64,000 nucleotides of DNA from Hirudinaria manillensis (GCA_034509925.1 CM067531.1:9344819-9408818); one strand, 5' to 3'; positions 1 to 18,906 are shown, counted from the first letter of the stretch. The notes: generated by a model from the sequence alone, not told the origin. Numbers and translations: made by a program.

Positions 1-1174
1 CTAAATGTTCACAGCAAAAATCAAACAAAAGGTCAATTGAAGATCAAAGAAATCCTCATCTCATATTCCACTCTTACATTCTGAGGTCTCGAAATTAAAA
101 ACATATTTTTCGATGGATTTAAAAATCAAACGGAATTGTTTTACGATTTCAAATTTCGTTCAAAATCCGCTTCGGTGATGACGACGACGACGATGTTGAT
201 GACGGTGAGGATGGTGATGATGATGATCACTGTGGCTATGATGACGACGATGACGAGATTGATGATGGTGGTGATGATGACGACGATGATGACGACGGTG
301 ATGATGATGGTCACATAAGTTTGATGATTACGATGTCTTGATTGTCGAGTTTCCTGCATGGAAATGATTACGCCTCGAAAGACGTTATTTTATGTTTTGC
401 TGCACAGGCAGTGGAGGTGGGTGGATGGATGAGTCCCTGGTTCACCCCTGTGAGCCTCGCAATGTCCCTTTCTATTGAAACAATTGATTTGCGAAAAGCG
501 ATTTAACGTTAAAATCGATAAATAAAAAATAAAAATAAATAAATAAATAACTTCATTTAACGATTAAACCTTATTTATTCTTAAATATTAAAACTAATTC
601 CATTTACTTTCTCTATTTATTTATTTATTTATTTCTAAAAAAAAATTCAGGAAAACAAAATCAAAAACCTCAAAAGTCGTGAAAATAAATATCTGCGCAG
701 AGTAACACAGTCAAATTACAACGTCGAACGGACAGACGCGGATTTAAATGCGGGAGAGTAGGCAGACGATAAAACATCGGACTACACACGTTGCAATTTT
801 TTTTTTATTCTGCCTGGAAATCATCATCAGAGTTATCCGCCACTGATCCTGAACAAATGTCAGCCCGGAGTCATGCTGGCTTTCCGTAGTCGTCGTCATC
901 ATCATCATCATCGTCATCGTCGTCGTCATCATCATCATCATCGTCGTCGTCGTCGTCGTCATCATCATCATCGTCGTCGTCGTCATCGTCATCATCATCA
1001 TCGTCATCGTCATCATCATCATCATTGCAGTCTTCTTCGTCGTCGTCATCATCGTCATGACCTTGTAACTCCCTCCACTTGAACTTCAGTCGTGCACTTG
1101 TAAGCTCGCTGTTGATCCGTGTCCTTGAAGAATTCAATTTCCCTCAACCTCTTTCAGTCCATAAACATTTCCCC

Positions 1175-1371
1175 ATCATCATCATCATCACCATCCTCAC
1201 CATCATCATCGTCATCACCACCATCCATGCAATCATCATCATCACCATCACCATCCTCACCATCATCATCGTCATCACCACCATCCATGCAATCATCATC
1301 ATCATCATCACCATCCTCACCATCATCATCACCACCACCATCCATGCAATCATCATCATCATCATCGCCGA
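1175..1371. repeat. 60-bp tandem repeat built on ATC trinucleotides
   Basis: Three tandem copies of a unit ending in CCATCCATGCAATC. The anchors lie at about 1221, 1281 and 1338, giving periods of 60 and 57 bp. It is a higher-order minisatellite that grew out of a trinucleotide tract. The last copy has lost a GTC triplet. Confidence 0.85.
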
Positions 1372-1470
1372 CATGAATACGGGCATTCATTTCATTCTTT
1401 CATCCTCTTCCATTCCATCGTTCGAAAGTTTCCAATTGGTGGAAAGGTTGGTGGAGGAGTTTTGACGTTT

Positions 1471-1566
1471 ACCATGGTTACCACGGTTGCCATGGTTGCC
1501 ACGGTTGCCATGGTTGCCACGGTTGCCATGGTTGCCACGGTTGCCATGGTTGCCGCGGGTTGCCAC
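1471..1566. repeat. 18-bp minisatellite (GGTTGCCATGGTTGCCAC)
   Basis: About five head-to-tail copies of an 18-bp unit made of two 9-bp halves that differ at one base (GGTTGCCAT and GGTTGCCAC). CCATGG palindromes recur every 18 bp. The edge copies are diverged (TTACCA at the left, GCCGCGG at the right). No coding role is visible. Confidence 0.9.
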
Positions 1567-2276
1567 GACTCCCGTGGGTTGAGGGAGATTCATCGAGTTT
1601 AAAAGAACTTACTTACATCAATGAGTCAGCTCGCTTGGAAGACTGAACACGTGACCGGATGATGCTCTTCGTTGTTGTCGTCATCGTCATCGCCTTCCTC
1701 CTCTTCCTCCTCCTCTTCCTCCTCTTCCTCCTCATCCTCCTCATTCTCATCATCATCATCATCATCATCATCACGACAATCAGTGACGTCAGACTCCAAA
1801 TGGAGAACAACGAACGTTTAATCCCCAAAACTCGAGAGATGGCATCCAACTCCTGCTGTCGTTTGAAAATCGTCATCGTCATCATCATCGTCATCGTCAT
1901 CATCACCAACATCATCGTCGTCATCATCGTCATCGTCGTCGTCTTCGTCTATCAAGGTCGTCGTCATCGCGAATGAATTACGAAAGTTAACGTTGCATGT
2001 AAATAATAATAATTATTCATTTTCAACTGCTGGGGATGGTTACTTTGACACGGACATTTTGGTGAAACAATGCTGACAGCGTCAGCATCAACAAAAACAA
2101 CAAAAACAACAACAACAATAATAATAATAACAATAATAATAACGATAATAATAATAATAACAATAATAATCATAATCATAATCATCTTAAATGACAACAG
2201 CACATGCCAGCGCCACTGTAGCTCACGCGCACGGCGCTATATAAATGACATATTATTATTATTATTATTATTGTTG

Positions 2277-2321
<45 letters not shown>

Positions 2322-3636
2322 TTAAAACAACATTAAAGTTATAATGTTAAATTATTTGAATAAAAACGCGTTTAATTTCCAACATATAATAATAAAATAG
2401 AAAATATATTTTCTTCAGGCCGGGATTTCTTGCACTTGTTGAACCCTTAAGCGACATCGTCTGCACCTGGGTCTCGTTGACCGCCTCTCGAACACCCTCT
2501 GAGCCGGAAGCGATGGTTGAGGGTGTTTTGCTGTTGTCGTCGTCGTCGTCGTCGTTGTTGTTGTTACTGTGGCTGTTGCTGTAGCTGTCGGTGTTTTAGT
2601 TGTTCTTGTTTTCCGAAATCGAAACTGGAATTTCCAAAGAGCTTCGTTGAAATATGGCCGCCTATAATTTCTCGATGACGTATTTATGACGTCGTCACGT
2701 CCTTGTACGTCATGAGCGCAGGCCATAAGTTTTCCTGTGAAGTCATTAAAATGCAAACGACTCACTCCCCTCCCCCCTCTTTACGTCTTAATTCATCCAT
2801 CCGTCCACCCACCCATCCATCCACTCATCCGTCTGTCCGTCCGTCCTTCCTTCCACCCGACTGGCAGATCCATCCAATCATTCGGTCGTCCGTCCATCCG
2901 TCCATCTGAATGGCAGAGCCATTCATTCCTTCGTTCGTCCGTCTGTCAATTCATTCGAATCTCAATTCATCCATGCGTTCGTTCATTCGTTCATTCGTCA
3001 AGTTCGTCCACGCGTGGAGATGAATTGATTCGATGAATTCGATAAAGATGGCGACCGCAGGTCTTCACTCATGTCCCCTATTTCTCGATCCTCTGAGCCA
3101 ATATAGGGTCTGATTCCTAAGCGTTGCACCACCACCGCACATCACACTACCACACCACACGGCCACACCACACCCCCTTACAACCACCACAACAATCCCC
3201 CGGAGAGATTCAATCTGAAGTGAGGTATAAACCCTATTCTCTTGGGTACGTTTGTCCATCAGTTGTTTAAATAAGGATATCATTCATCAATAATATTGAA
3301 TCAGATTAACACTTTTATCGAACACATGCGCACGCTCCTAACATCATCTCGACCTAAAATGTAATGGTAATCGTCATCAACATCACCATCATCATCATCA
3401 TTACCGTCATCGTTCTCCTTATCGTCGTCATCGTCATCATCATCATCATCATCCATTTGGTCGCCATGTTGCCATGGTTTCAGGCAAGTTGACTTCTTCA
3501 GTTCGACGTTGAAGGGCGTCGATCCTGAAAAATACGAGACCTAAAAACAGGAGGCAAAAAGGAGTTTCCTGTTTAAAGGTATCGACGCCTGCCATTAAAG
3601 TCCAAGAAAATTTCAGAAAGTATGTCCTCTAATCTT

Positions 3637-3681
<45 letters not shown>

Positions 3682-6600
3682 GTCTCCCTTCAAGCCCTTT
3701 GTTCCCCCTATGCACTGTTTCCACCCACCCAACAATGCCACGAGAGATGAAATGTCAACAGGTGATGAAAGACTTCGAAATTAGGCCCGCGGATGAAGGA
3801 ACGATAATAGCAGTAGCGTTTATGACGACGACAATGGTGATGATAGTGACTATGGTGATGATGATAACGATGACTATGATGATGATGACGACGACGACGA
3901 GGATGATGACCGGTCAAGCAGTTTATTTAATGCGATCGTCGGAGCTCATCTTAAACTTGAGAGGATGACTTTCAATGAACTGGGTTTTTGGTAACGTCAT
4001 TGGAGAGTCAATGACAACCAACCAATGTACTGCACTGAATGGAGGAGCCCACAAAAAAGAGAGTGCGTTGGCTCAGTTTTAACACCCAACTCACCCTCGT
4101 CTCTCATTGGTGGATCGCTCGGGGCTTGGACTCCTCCCTCCTTCTTCAAAATGATTCTCTAAACAAATCGAGTTTCTAACTGCGTGTTTTTAAACAAATT
4201 TTGATAATGTTTTGCGTTTTCCATCCATCCATCCATCCACCCACTGGCGATAACATTTTTCCAGGAAAAATGAAATAAAGTAATTACAAATTTGATACAA
4301 AACGTAAACTGCGTCTTACTCAAAGATAGATAAAATCATTCCATCACGACATCTGATACTTTTTTGGCCGAAGAAAAGCGCCAATGTTTTTATAGCCAGA
4401 ATTTTCAGCACGAGAATTGGCCATCAGCAATCAACTCATTCTTCGAGACACGAAAGAGACAGGAATATAATTTCCCTGCTCCTCACATAAACGCTCACGT
4501 ACAACACTAATAATGGGTGGGTAATAAAAATCTGATGGCATTTCCTTGAATTAATGGCAAAACGCTGAATGAAAAGTAGACGTTCTTTGACATTATTGTA
4601 GTATTCTTTTATTGTGTTTTCTTTCCATACGCCCCAAAACTAATTGTGATCTTGCAAGTGTCGTACGTGTTTTACGCTCATACGTTCTTGGAGCTGGAAC
4701 AAGTCACCCTGGAAGAAGGAAAAATTTTTTTGAAATTGATCTTCCAAACCCACAACGAGAAATGCGACTGTAATTCAGAACCTGAATAAAGAAAATGTTG
4801 TGACCTTTGGACGTCTTGGATACATAATAAAAGTACCCTTTGGTACATCGAGGGGACCTTTTTTACTTTTAAGTACTTTTAAGTACATCAATTTCAAGTA
4901 CAATACTTTCATTCGTACAAACAGTTTTACACTTGTAAAGCAGATGCGGTTTCAACTTAAAACTTTAAAATAAGAAAATTAATTTCTGCTTTCACCCTTT
5001 TTACTTTCACACCACACAATTTCTGGAAATCCCCAGAAGCGGTTTCTTTTTTAACGCCTGAACGAACATATATGCTATTTTTCGTTGCGTTTCTGAAGTT
5101 ATAAATTATTATTATTAGGAAATAATTATAATTAGTAAATAATTATTATTTATTATTATTATTATACATAATTATATTCGTTAGATTTTTCGATCTTTTC
5201 AATGATCTCTACCTCACCATTCATCAGACGAACTGCTATTCGTAAACCATTGTTGTGAAAATGGACGTTGGAAAATCCATCCAGCGAGCAAAAACCAAAG
5301 ACAACGAAAGTCGATGTAAAAGTTTTGTGAATTAAAAAAAAGATTTTTTGTTTTAAATGGTGTTTTTGAATGAAAAGAATTTTATGAATTGAGAAGACAC
5401 CACAACTCTCCGCTTTATGGACGATACCTTAAGATGGTGATGATGATCATCATAATGAATGACGTTGTAGTTGAGATCATCGAAGCCGGCGATGATGACG
5501 ATGACGGCGATGATGGTGATGACGACGACGACGACGATGATGATGATGTTCGTTGACAGATCGTATCAGGTCAATAATAGGATATCATTCTCGTCGTCGT
5601 CGTCGTCATCAATTTGAGAATGGAATTAATAGCTACAGAGAGTTAAACATCTTCTGGGAAGCATACGTCCTACCTTCAAGAGACTTAATGAGGCGTAGTG
5701 ATGCGGTGATGACGATGACGATGGTGACGACGATGGTGACGATGACCATGATGACGATGAGGGCGTTGATATGGAAAAGGGAAATCTCCCTAGTGGAAAA
5801 GGTCAGTGCAAGTTCATTTTTGAAGCCGGACCCCGGGGTATCATTGAGGTCTGATGAAAACTATGACGATAACCAAGTTATAATGAGTGAGACGATAAGA
5901 AGAAGGATGGCGGTAGTGATACTGATGATGATGATGATGCCGATGATGATGATAATGATGACGATGACGATAATGGGGCTGGCGATGGTTGTCCTTAAAT
6001 TGGCAGTAGATTTTTATCGAACGTTTTTATCTGGTCGTGAAATGTCATCTCAAGTTGTTTATGGAAAATCAAAGCTCGACCAACCTTCGAATGGCGTCTC
6101 AGAGGAGAGAAGTCAAAACTTCACTTTTCGACATCCGACGTTCGTCGTTTGTCGCCGCTGCATTTGTTAACAGTTTCGCCGAGCGAAAGGTTGCCGGAAG
6201 CTTTTCCAGCGCATTAATCGAGTCATTTACAATTCAGCAATTCAGCTCGTCCGAGATCGGACTCAATCTGAAAATCCTCCGCAGTTCCAATTAAAACGTC
6301 GGTGGCAGATCAACAGACACGAGGCTCATCAGCGAGTTGTGCAATCGAACGATATCCGTAAATTTCAAAATTTTATTTCTTCTCTCAAAATTGAGAAAAA
6401 AAAATAAACAGCAACAAAGTTCTCTCTTCCGAAGATAAAGAAAAAACTTGGAACGACGGCATATGGCGCTATATAAATGAAACACACGTGCGACATGCAA
6501 GAAGGATCGAATCGCCGGTCACAGCGCTGGAATAGCAGACGTCCATCCCTTTATTTATAATTCGACCTTACCCGGCGAGATTACCGACGAGCTTGTTTAT

Positions 6601-8311
6601 GTCTTTAAAGTTCATTTCATTTCCAAAACTAGTATCAATCTGGTTGATGTAAGACTGGATAAACAGAAGACTGATATGTCAGACAAGGAAAAAACAAAAA
6701 CAAAACAAAAACAACGAGGTTGCAACTAGGATAAATGGCGGCAAACGGGCAAAGACGACACTTCTGGACGAAGAGTATTTCTTAAGCATGACCAATTATT
6801 TGAGACCATTGCCAGAATTTCAGCTCGCGGTAAATTTTTCTCGCAGTAACTTTTCATTAGAGTTCTTTTTGACTGGAAGACGGACATCTGAACAATTCTT
6901 AAGCCTTTTCGATTCAAAGCCAGGCTGTCAAGCCGTGTGACGTGAACGTGACAGACCGTACCGACGATGACGATTATGACAACCTTGTTTAATTCATGAC
7001 GCGTCTGATGACATTGTTAATGGCGACGCCGATGTTGTAAAATGTTGCAGAGGGACTGGAAAACGTTCGTAAATTGTTTATGACATCCTGTCCATCCATG
7101 CATGTCCCTTCCATTTCCTCTATTGTGTTCTTTATCATCGTTCCTTTCCAGTATTTCCCTCTTCTCAGTCACGGAGCTTGATTTCCAAAGATTCTTAAAT
7201 ACCTACGAACGTCCATTAATTTCTTATGGGCTGTCATTTTATCCACGAGAAATGCGCTATTCTCGTCCTTATCGAAGGCGAAGATGAGAGAACTGAAATG
7301 TCTAGCTCGGAAATAAAGTGGCATTAAAAGCGGTGAGACGCATCTCCATTACCGTCTCCATGCGAACATGCAGTTACAGGGTCGACATGATCGCACAGTA
7401 AAGCCCGTGGTTGTTTCCCGAAATCCCTCCTTGCCATCGATTTATTACGTTACACGATGCTCTTTCACTAATCGCCATGTTGCCCTCGGCAAGGAAAGGC
7501 AATGGTTTTTTTTTGTCATGTTTTTTTTTACACTCTACTTTGTAGTTTCTAAAATGTTTCATATAAAACGTGGAGAAGCTTCTACTAGGAAGTCCTGTAC
7601 GGCTTCGAAAACCATTAGACGCTCTAATATCTTTTAAGGAGAGCGGTGGCGTTTTCAAGGATAAAACGCTTCGGGAAAGCCAGAAAATCGAAATTTTCCA
7701 AAAGGTTAAAAATGTACAAATTGAATTTCACGGAGTTCTTATTATTTTTTTTTCTGAATTTGATTTTGGCTTTCCAGTTATATCAAATTGAATTTGCACT
7801 AACAGTTTCACCGCTGGTTCTCAACATTTAATTATGGTCTGATAGCAACTGGCGTCGGGATCCGAGCTTCCGTGCTCTGGAACGTGTTTTAATAATTAGC
7901 CATCAATTCGTACTTTCACCCAGGGGGTCTAATTGGCGAGAGAAGAAATCGGAGTCCTTAATGGCATGCCCACTGAGATTTTCTCTGATTAATTGCTTCA
8001 CCTCTCGGACCTCAAGGTCAACAAAAAAGTTGATCTCCAAGAAAAGATCAAGTTTCACTAATCTACGGCTAGACATGGTCGTTGACAAAGAATGAAGTTC
8101 ATGATGGATCGAGAATTGGAATAGACCATTTTCGGTAGCATTTTCTTATACACGAAAAGATTAAAAAAAGAAATCATTTTTATGTAAATTTATGTAAACG
8201 AGACTCAAGAGCCGAATTCTCTTCTATACAGGTTAAACGTTTAAAGCATTCTTAAACATTCTACTAATAAGCTTTAAAGAGAATTATAACATAATATAAC
8301 TAATAAACCAA

Positions 8312-12923
<4,612 letters not shown>

Positions 12924-13878
12924 CGTGCATTTTTCGTAAGCATTGAAGTTACGTCCATCTTAAAATTTGTTAAAATTTAATTTTGTGTGCAATTGAACAT
13001 CAACGGAAAGATGTCTCGTATTAACCTTCGCTCGAGGGATAAGAAGTTTCCGTGACGCTGGGTCGTAAAGTCCTCATCTTCAGAATTTTCGACAAATTTT
13101 GCTAGAGCAAATTTTCTGGTTATTGTTGTCGTACTAAACTGTGTTTATGTATCCTTGGCTACAGTTGTCAAGAACCTTCAACCCATTAAGAATTTTTTTT
13201 ATTCAGATAGCTGTTAAACATTTAAGAATAACTTTTAAATTCATAATAACTATGTCAATTAGTGTCTAAAACTCAAAATGATGTTTTTAGCGTTGTTAAA
13301 TTTAAGACGTGAATTAAGCCAAATTTCGCATAATAATTTCGGCGGCTGGACCTCCAACTTGAGATGTAGATAAAGCAACCAAATGGGTAAATCCAGTTTT
13401 GAAAAGAAAAAAAGCCGTCAGACAACGTGCCATAAAGTCTGCTGGGCAGATGCGCTCCAGCTCTTGGTCAACAGAATTCACCCAAATGTCGAATTCCTAC
13501 ACAAAATTCTGCAACCCAACGTAAACAAATCAAAGCTACCCCGATGTCATGCGGCACAGAATCAAACGTCTAAGGTCAAATATTGTAAAAAACTGATTTC
13601 CTAAATAATCAGTGCGTTACAAATCGTCGGATTGGAATCTTTCTGATCATCAAAGCGCATAAAACGTGAAAGACTGAAGCCTGCACCAATTGGCAGCTGC
13701 AAAACAGTAACAACCAAGCATGTGCAGATTGGGACTTCCAGCAAATCATACTTATAAAAGTAAATTGACTCCGGTTTTACAGATCAAGGAATGAACACCA
13801 TAATAAAAAAATTTTCCTTTAGAATTACTGAGAATTACTCAGTTTCCATAAAAATTTCAAAAAGTTTTAAACTTAAGA
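12924..13878. other. Spacer between CFAP91 and REXO2
   Basis: About 950 bp between the CFAP91 start and the REXO2 stop, both on the minus strand. It would hold the CFAP91 5' UTR and promoter and the REXO2 3' end. A 73-codon plus-strand frame at 13383-13604 has no recognisable domain and is not called. Confidence 0.6.
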
Positions 13879-15453
13879 TCATTCTACTACAGGTTTGAAA
13901 ACTGAGTTCCTGTAGTATCTCAGTTCTTCAATGCTCTCTTTAATGTCATCCATTGCCCTATGAACATAAAATTTCATTCAATGCTCTGACATTAGATTGA
14001 GATGCAACAACTTACCTATGAGACCCTTTCTTTTTGGGAGCACATTCAAAATCACTCGGGAACCAACGCCTATTAAAGAGCATGAGATGAAAAAGGTTGT
14101 TTAAAACAAACATAAAAACGACAGAAGCATTTTGTTTTCAAACAAGCAGACCTGGTCAACTCTTTCAATGTACTGACATCAACAATCCTGTAATGGAGGT
14201 GCTTGGTAAATTCAGGCATGTACTTGTCAAGAAACCTCTTATCCATGTGCACCGTGTTGCCTGCCAAAGGACACGAGCCCGGAGAAGTGTATTTCTTAAG
14301 GAACGATACGAGTTGGTCTTCTGCCTGCTTCAGGGATATTTTGCTTTGCCTAACTCTGTCACTAAGTCCTGACTGAAAAATTTGAAATTTTCATTTATAC
14401 CAGTCAGTTACAGAATGTATCTCTCTTAATAAATGTATATCTCTAAAGTATCTCTAAATAAAGCAGTATGATACTACTGAATCCTGGTCTCATCAAGCAA
14501 CACGTTGCAACATGAATCAATTGAAGTAAAACATAAATGATTAATTATAAATTTGAACTGACTTAATTAATTACCATGTGGTCACGTTTTTAGAACGTTA
14601 CACATATCTTACTTGATGCCAAACGATGAGACCATAATTGCTAGATATATATATAAGCTTGTAATCAAGAACTTCTTTCATTCAATGTAATACAAGAAAT
14701 CAGTTTGTTAGGAAATAATAAACAAAAGTCTGTAAAAAATAAATACCTCTCCGTGTTGCTTGACGCACCATTCGTTCATTGTGTTAAGAATTTCATCTGG
14801 TTGGTGTATGATGACATTAGGACCCTAATGCAATAAACACAACATTACAGATAAAAAGTTAACATTACTGAATGTGAGACTAAGTTATTGGTGCAGATAT
14901 TGATTCAGATAAACAATCTTAACTAATTTGATGGTGACATATAAAGCATTTTATGTTATCTAAGATGTAGCTGCTGGTTTAATAAATAAGAATTAAAGAT
15001 TGGTAAATGTTCAAAAAAATCTTTACAGATGAACTGATGGTTTACCTCTGCCACTATGTTCAACTGATCATCGGTCACTAGACAAGCAACTTCCAACAAG
15101 TGACATTTATCCACATCCAGCCCTGTCATCTACAGATTAAATTTCATGCTTAGTCTTACGAGTGTTTTTGCACATAAAATAATTTGATTAGCATTTCATG
15201 TTAAACAAAAACGATTTGCTTCGTTAACCTCACAGTCCACCCAAACCAATCTCTTGTCCATGATGCCAGCAGAACTATATTTCTTGCAATGTTTAAAGAT
15301 TCCTTGCAATGCTGTGGAATTCTTAAAAAGACTTCTCAGCAATCTATTTAAAAAAAAACAAATTTATGAAGTTTCATAACAGCGCAGATGAAAATTAATG
15401 TGTTCAGATTTAACATTGAATTAAAGCCCTCACGGTGATTTCAGACCGTACAT
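13879..15453 (-). CDS. REXO2: Oligoribonuclease, small-fragment 3'-5' exoribonuclease, complete
   Basis: REXO2 degrades RNA of two to a few nucleotides in mitochondria and cytosol, and is a DEDDh-family exonuclease. Exons: 15434-15453, 15229-15343, 15046-15129, 14747-14824, 14152-14372, 14016-14069, 13879-13957 (651 nt, 216 residues, all phases consistent). Catalytic acids are visible in VWVDCEMTGLD (Exo I), in [16 protein letters not shown] (Exo II) and in [12 protein letters not shown] (Exo III, His and Asp). IDV-type sequence [11 protein letters not shown] is also present. Residues 1-31 before MDKRLVWV are basic and hydroxylated with few acids, as expected of a mitochondrial leader. Initiation at the inner Met (MDKR) would give a cytosolic form, as proposed for other REXO2 genes. 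The 20-nt first exon was chosen because its phase fits and it supplies the leader start; it is the least certain part. Confidence 0.93.
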
Positions 15454-18400
15454 TGTCCCACGTGTGAAAACAAGAATACACGATTGAGTGAAGTTTTATT
15501 TCTTTGCGATTAGCAAAGGACAATAAAATGACCAAATTGAAGAGTTTAACGGACCTTTATTTTGGGTCTCTTCCGATCGTTTGAGCGAGATTTGCAACAG
15601 CCGGTCAAACAATTAAATTGTTTAGAGATATTTTACTATGTAACAATATTATGTAATTAAGTAAATATTTTTTTCGTTTCATTAAAAGAGCTAAAATGTA
15701 ACATAAATGTCATTGTGTTAAAGATAACCCAAAATAAGACGAATTGATTTATGTAGTGTAGGACGCCTACGTTCTATTTCCAGACAAACTTTTGAAGCAA
15801 AATCATTTTAGGCTTCTGCTTTGATGAAATGCTAAAAATTAAAAATTATATAATCTACCAAAATTATTGAATAAAATAATAGATTAAAAGCTTCATTTTC
15901 TCACCCGTTGAGCGTTGGGGGTTTTACTGGACTCCAATTTGAATTTTACCAGGAAGGCACTCGGTTGATAATAGACCATTATTTTCTTATTGCCAAAGGT
16001 CTGGGCGCGCAGCAGCTGCTCAGGGAAGTGGGAGCATTGACACTCCATAAAAATTGCGTCCCTTCTGTTCAGTGGCGGATCTGGAATACTTTTGAGTAAT
16101 GCACCGCATGTTGGAACGAAGAATGGTGATAGACCGTATGTGGAATAATCGCCAGAGAGCAAGAGGAATGTAAATAATAATTTCAAAGATTAAATTAAAT
16201 CTCCCCCGATCTTCATGACATAAACATTTTTTCCTAAATCACCGCAAGGGGAACGTCATCTTGTCCCGTAGATCCGCTAGGGTGTTTCCCGTTAATTTCC
16301 AATAGTTTGAACCTCGCTTTTGAATAAATGCGATTATTAATGTCTGGTGAAGTTATAAAGGATTATAGTCATCATTAAATCATCTGGCACTGGAGTATTG
16401 AGAACTGCGCATACCTGATTAAGCAGGTTTAATGCCACATTGCATCCCTGACTTCGACCAAACACAAAAACCAATCGACTAAAAGACTAATTTGACATGT
16501 TGAAAAGGATATGGAAACTCCATTCATCTGAAGATAGATGAGGTCTCTTATTGCCAATATGACCGTCAATATGCCATAGCGAAATTAGCTCCAGTTATAC
16601 GAAGGAGTTTTATCGTATCGTTAAAGATTATTCACGGCCGTTTTATCACCAGGTTGAAAGATCAATTCTTTGAATGTAAAGGAAATGACAGTAATTAATA
16701 AATGATAGAATCAGGTTGGAACAAAAAGCGGTTTCGAATTGTTTTTTTTAATTTTATTTCAGCACAAAAGAACGCCCTGACATTCAAAAGATAATGCTTT
16801 AATTAAACGCGATATCGTGCCATTCATGAGATGTTAAGGAATCAAATCTCACATTTATCAGTAAATTCATATTTCTAGATTTTCTTAAATTGTAGTTCAA
16901 TTAATTTTGAATTGATTAATTGTTGACAGTTAAAGCAATAAATAATGGTCTTCGCAAAAAAAAAACTCTTGAAAAGTTTTCCGGAGAAGAGTTGGAACTC
17001 CTCCGCTGTTCATGGTGTCATTGACGAAGCCCGAGATGGACTCAACAGATCCATAGAATCGACCTGTCCAAATTGCAGCCATAACATAACGTCTTCCTAC
17101 ACATTGCAGGGACGCAGGGGTAATGGAAAGATGTGTGTGGCTCGCGTAGACTCGAAATTTATGACTGATGACAACGCTTTGAGTTCGTCAACCTCTCTCA
17201 GCTCGAATCGCCGGCAGCTTTTGATTTACAATCAATTGGCTGGATTTGCCGTGAAGCGATCAGTTTTTTAAAGTTAAGCTGAAAGTGTTGGATGCCAGAA
17301 GGCATTACAAATCGACTGCTAATCAAGATTTACTACTATAATTTACCATATCGGATACAAAATGCAAGTTCTATTTTATCATAATCATCGTCATCAGTTT
17401 ATGCATTGCTCGATTAATCATTCTGATTTGCAGCCTGAACTTAAAAGTTAACTTTTGAGAAAACATTTCATTTTTCATCCGTCCACTTTTCCAATTCCTA
17501 TTTTTGATCCCCTGCATTAATCTGAAGAATTAGAAGATATTCCAGGTTTCCAGCAACGACGATCACACCTTCTTCAGTAATAATGACAAGAATAACAACA
17601 CCAATTCCTCAACACGTCTTTCCAATTACCATAATTAAATTCCAGTCCTTAACTACTACCACTGAACGAGGAAAAACAAGAGTTGCATTATCATTGTCAT
17701 CTAATTCACTCAAATGAAGATGCACTTCTATGACAGGCTGCATTCCAGCCAAACAAGTCGTTCCACAAGAGGAATGAAGAATCGTCCGTAGAAGTGAATG
17801 CTGGAAACACAAAGGCCACGTCAGTCCGCAGACCCCCGTCAATCGAAACCCGGCGATCCGCAACGAATGCGGAGGATTTAAATCACTCGAGCCTTTAACC
17901 CAGTGATTCATACTCCATTCCGAGCCAACTTTCAGAACGTGTGGAAAGACGAGCGAGTACAATGCCTAGAAATGTCAAAGGGACGGTTCTTTGTGACCCG
18001 ACGTCTGCGAATGAACTTTTCTGAGAGGGAGTCCATTTCTCATTCCGCGATAAATTCGGATCTCGAAATGGTTTGGAGACTTGGGATGGTCTCGGATGAT
18101 CGGATACGGTCTGGATATGTTTTAAGATGTCCTCGATGTGTAAACTCAAAATCGAAGGAGTGAAATAGAGCGTTAAATTCCGAGGGTTATAAAAAGGTTG
18201 AGCAACGCACTGAATAGGAGAAAGAGCGGATGTAAGTGTCGAGTGGCGTATGAATATAAATTTCTTTTCTGATTTATTAGGGCGAGCAGGCTTTTTTTCT
18301 CTTTTCGAATGCGATTATTTACTAAATGAATTATTCCAATTCACAATTCGTACGAAATAATTTTCGTTTTTAAGTTCATCAATTCTTATTCCAATTAATC

Positions 18401-18906
18401 ATTGCTCGGGCTTCAAAGGGAGAATCCAAAAAGGAGTTGTCAGCACCAACAGGTAAATTTAATGGCAATCTTTTTAATGGCTGTGTTATTTTCAAATTAA
18501 TTCTATTTTATCTTTATTTTATTATTATCTTTATTTTAATGTTATTATTATTATTACTTTACGATTTATTAGGTAAATTAGATAAATATTTCAATGAAGC
18601 ACGGTAGCGTTCCGTAGAGCTGTTAAAAGTTGTAAGTGAATTACACAGGCGACAAATGATTTTTGTTTTTAAATTTCATGTTTAAAAGTGCAAAGAAAAA
18701 ATTCCCGGCGAAAAAAAATCGTCAGATTAAAGCAGTAATCCTTGTTCTTGCGAAATTGGCATCTGTCACGTGTATTTATTTGAGTTAAGTCGAGAGATTC
18801 AAAGAACATTCAGAATTCACAAGAAGTAGAAAATTGTAGACGAATTACGGCGTGTTAGTTCTGATATTTTTGGAACTCCCCTAGTTTTTCGACTTCAGGT
18901 CGAATG
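15454..18906. other. Intergenic stretch without a supported gene
   Basis: AT-rich sequence upstream of REXO2. A minus-strand open frame covers 15893-16186 and ends at a good donor-like GTGAGA. It spans a sequence CAGTGGCGGATC (16071-16082) that resembles hAT-type transposon termini. A plus-strand 108-codon frame at 16945-17271 contains a CPNC pair but no domain I recognise. I call neither. Confidence 0.55.

Larger units (their letters stand above)
1..8300. repeat. Gene-poor region rich in trinucleotide microsatellites
   Basis: I see no supported gene in these 8.3 kb. The region holds imperfect GAT/GAC and ATC/GTC trinucleotide tracts (about 171-308, 886-1060, 1679-1772, 1870-1975, 3375-3455, 3820-3907, 5441-5550, 5700-5765, 5920-5975), AAC/AAT and ATT tracts (2095-2180, 2251-2320), a CT dinucleotide tract (about 3643-3679), and runs of ATCC/GTCC (2795-2990, 4221-4240). 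The open frames here translate to His, Asp, Met, Ser or Ile runs, or are short and featureless. They are explained by the repeats, with no start context or domain. Confidence 0.85.

Noticed and set aside
871..1137. Minus-strand frame with a run of about 50 Asp residues, and the His-rich frame on the other strand
   Set aside because: Both are translations of an ATC/GTC microsatellite. There is no upstream exon, start context or flanking coding bias.
15893..16186. 97-codon minus-strand frame ending at a donor-like GTGAGA, first considered as an upstream REXO2 exon
   Set aside because: Its phase does not fit the REXO2 exon. It runs through a transposon-terminus-like CAGTGGCGGATC motif. A partner terminus and an 8-bp duplication were not found, so a hAT element is not called either.
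16945..17271. 108-codon plus-strand frame with a CPNC pair
   Set aside because: No recognisable domain, no splice context, and a lysine codon run of A bases at the start.
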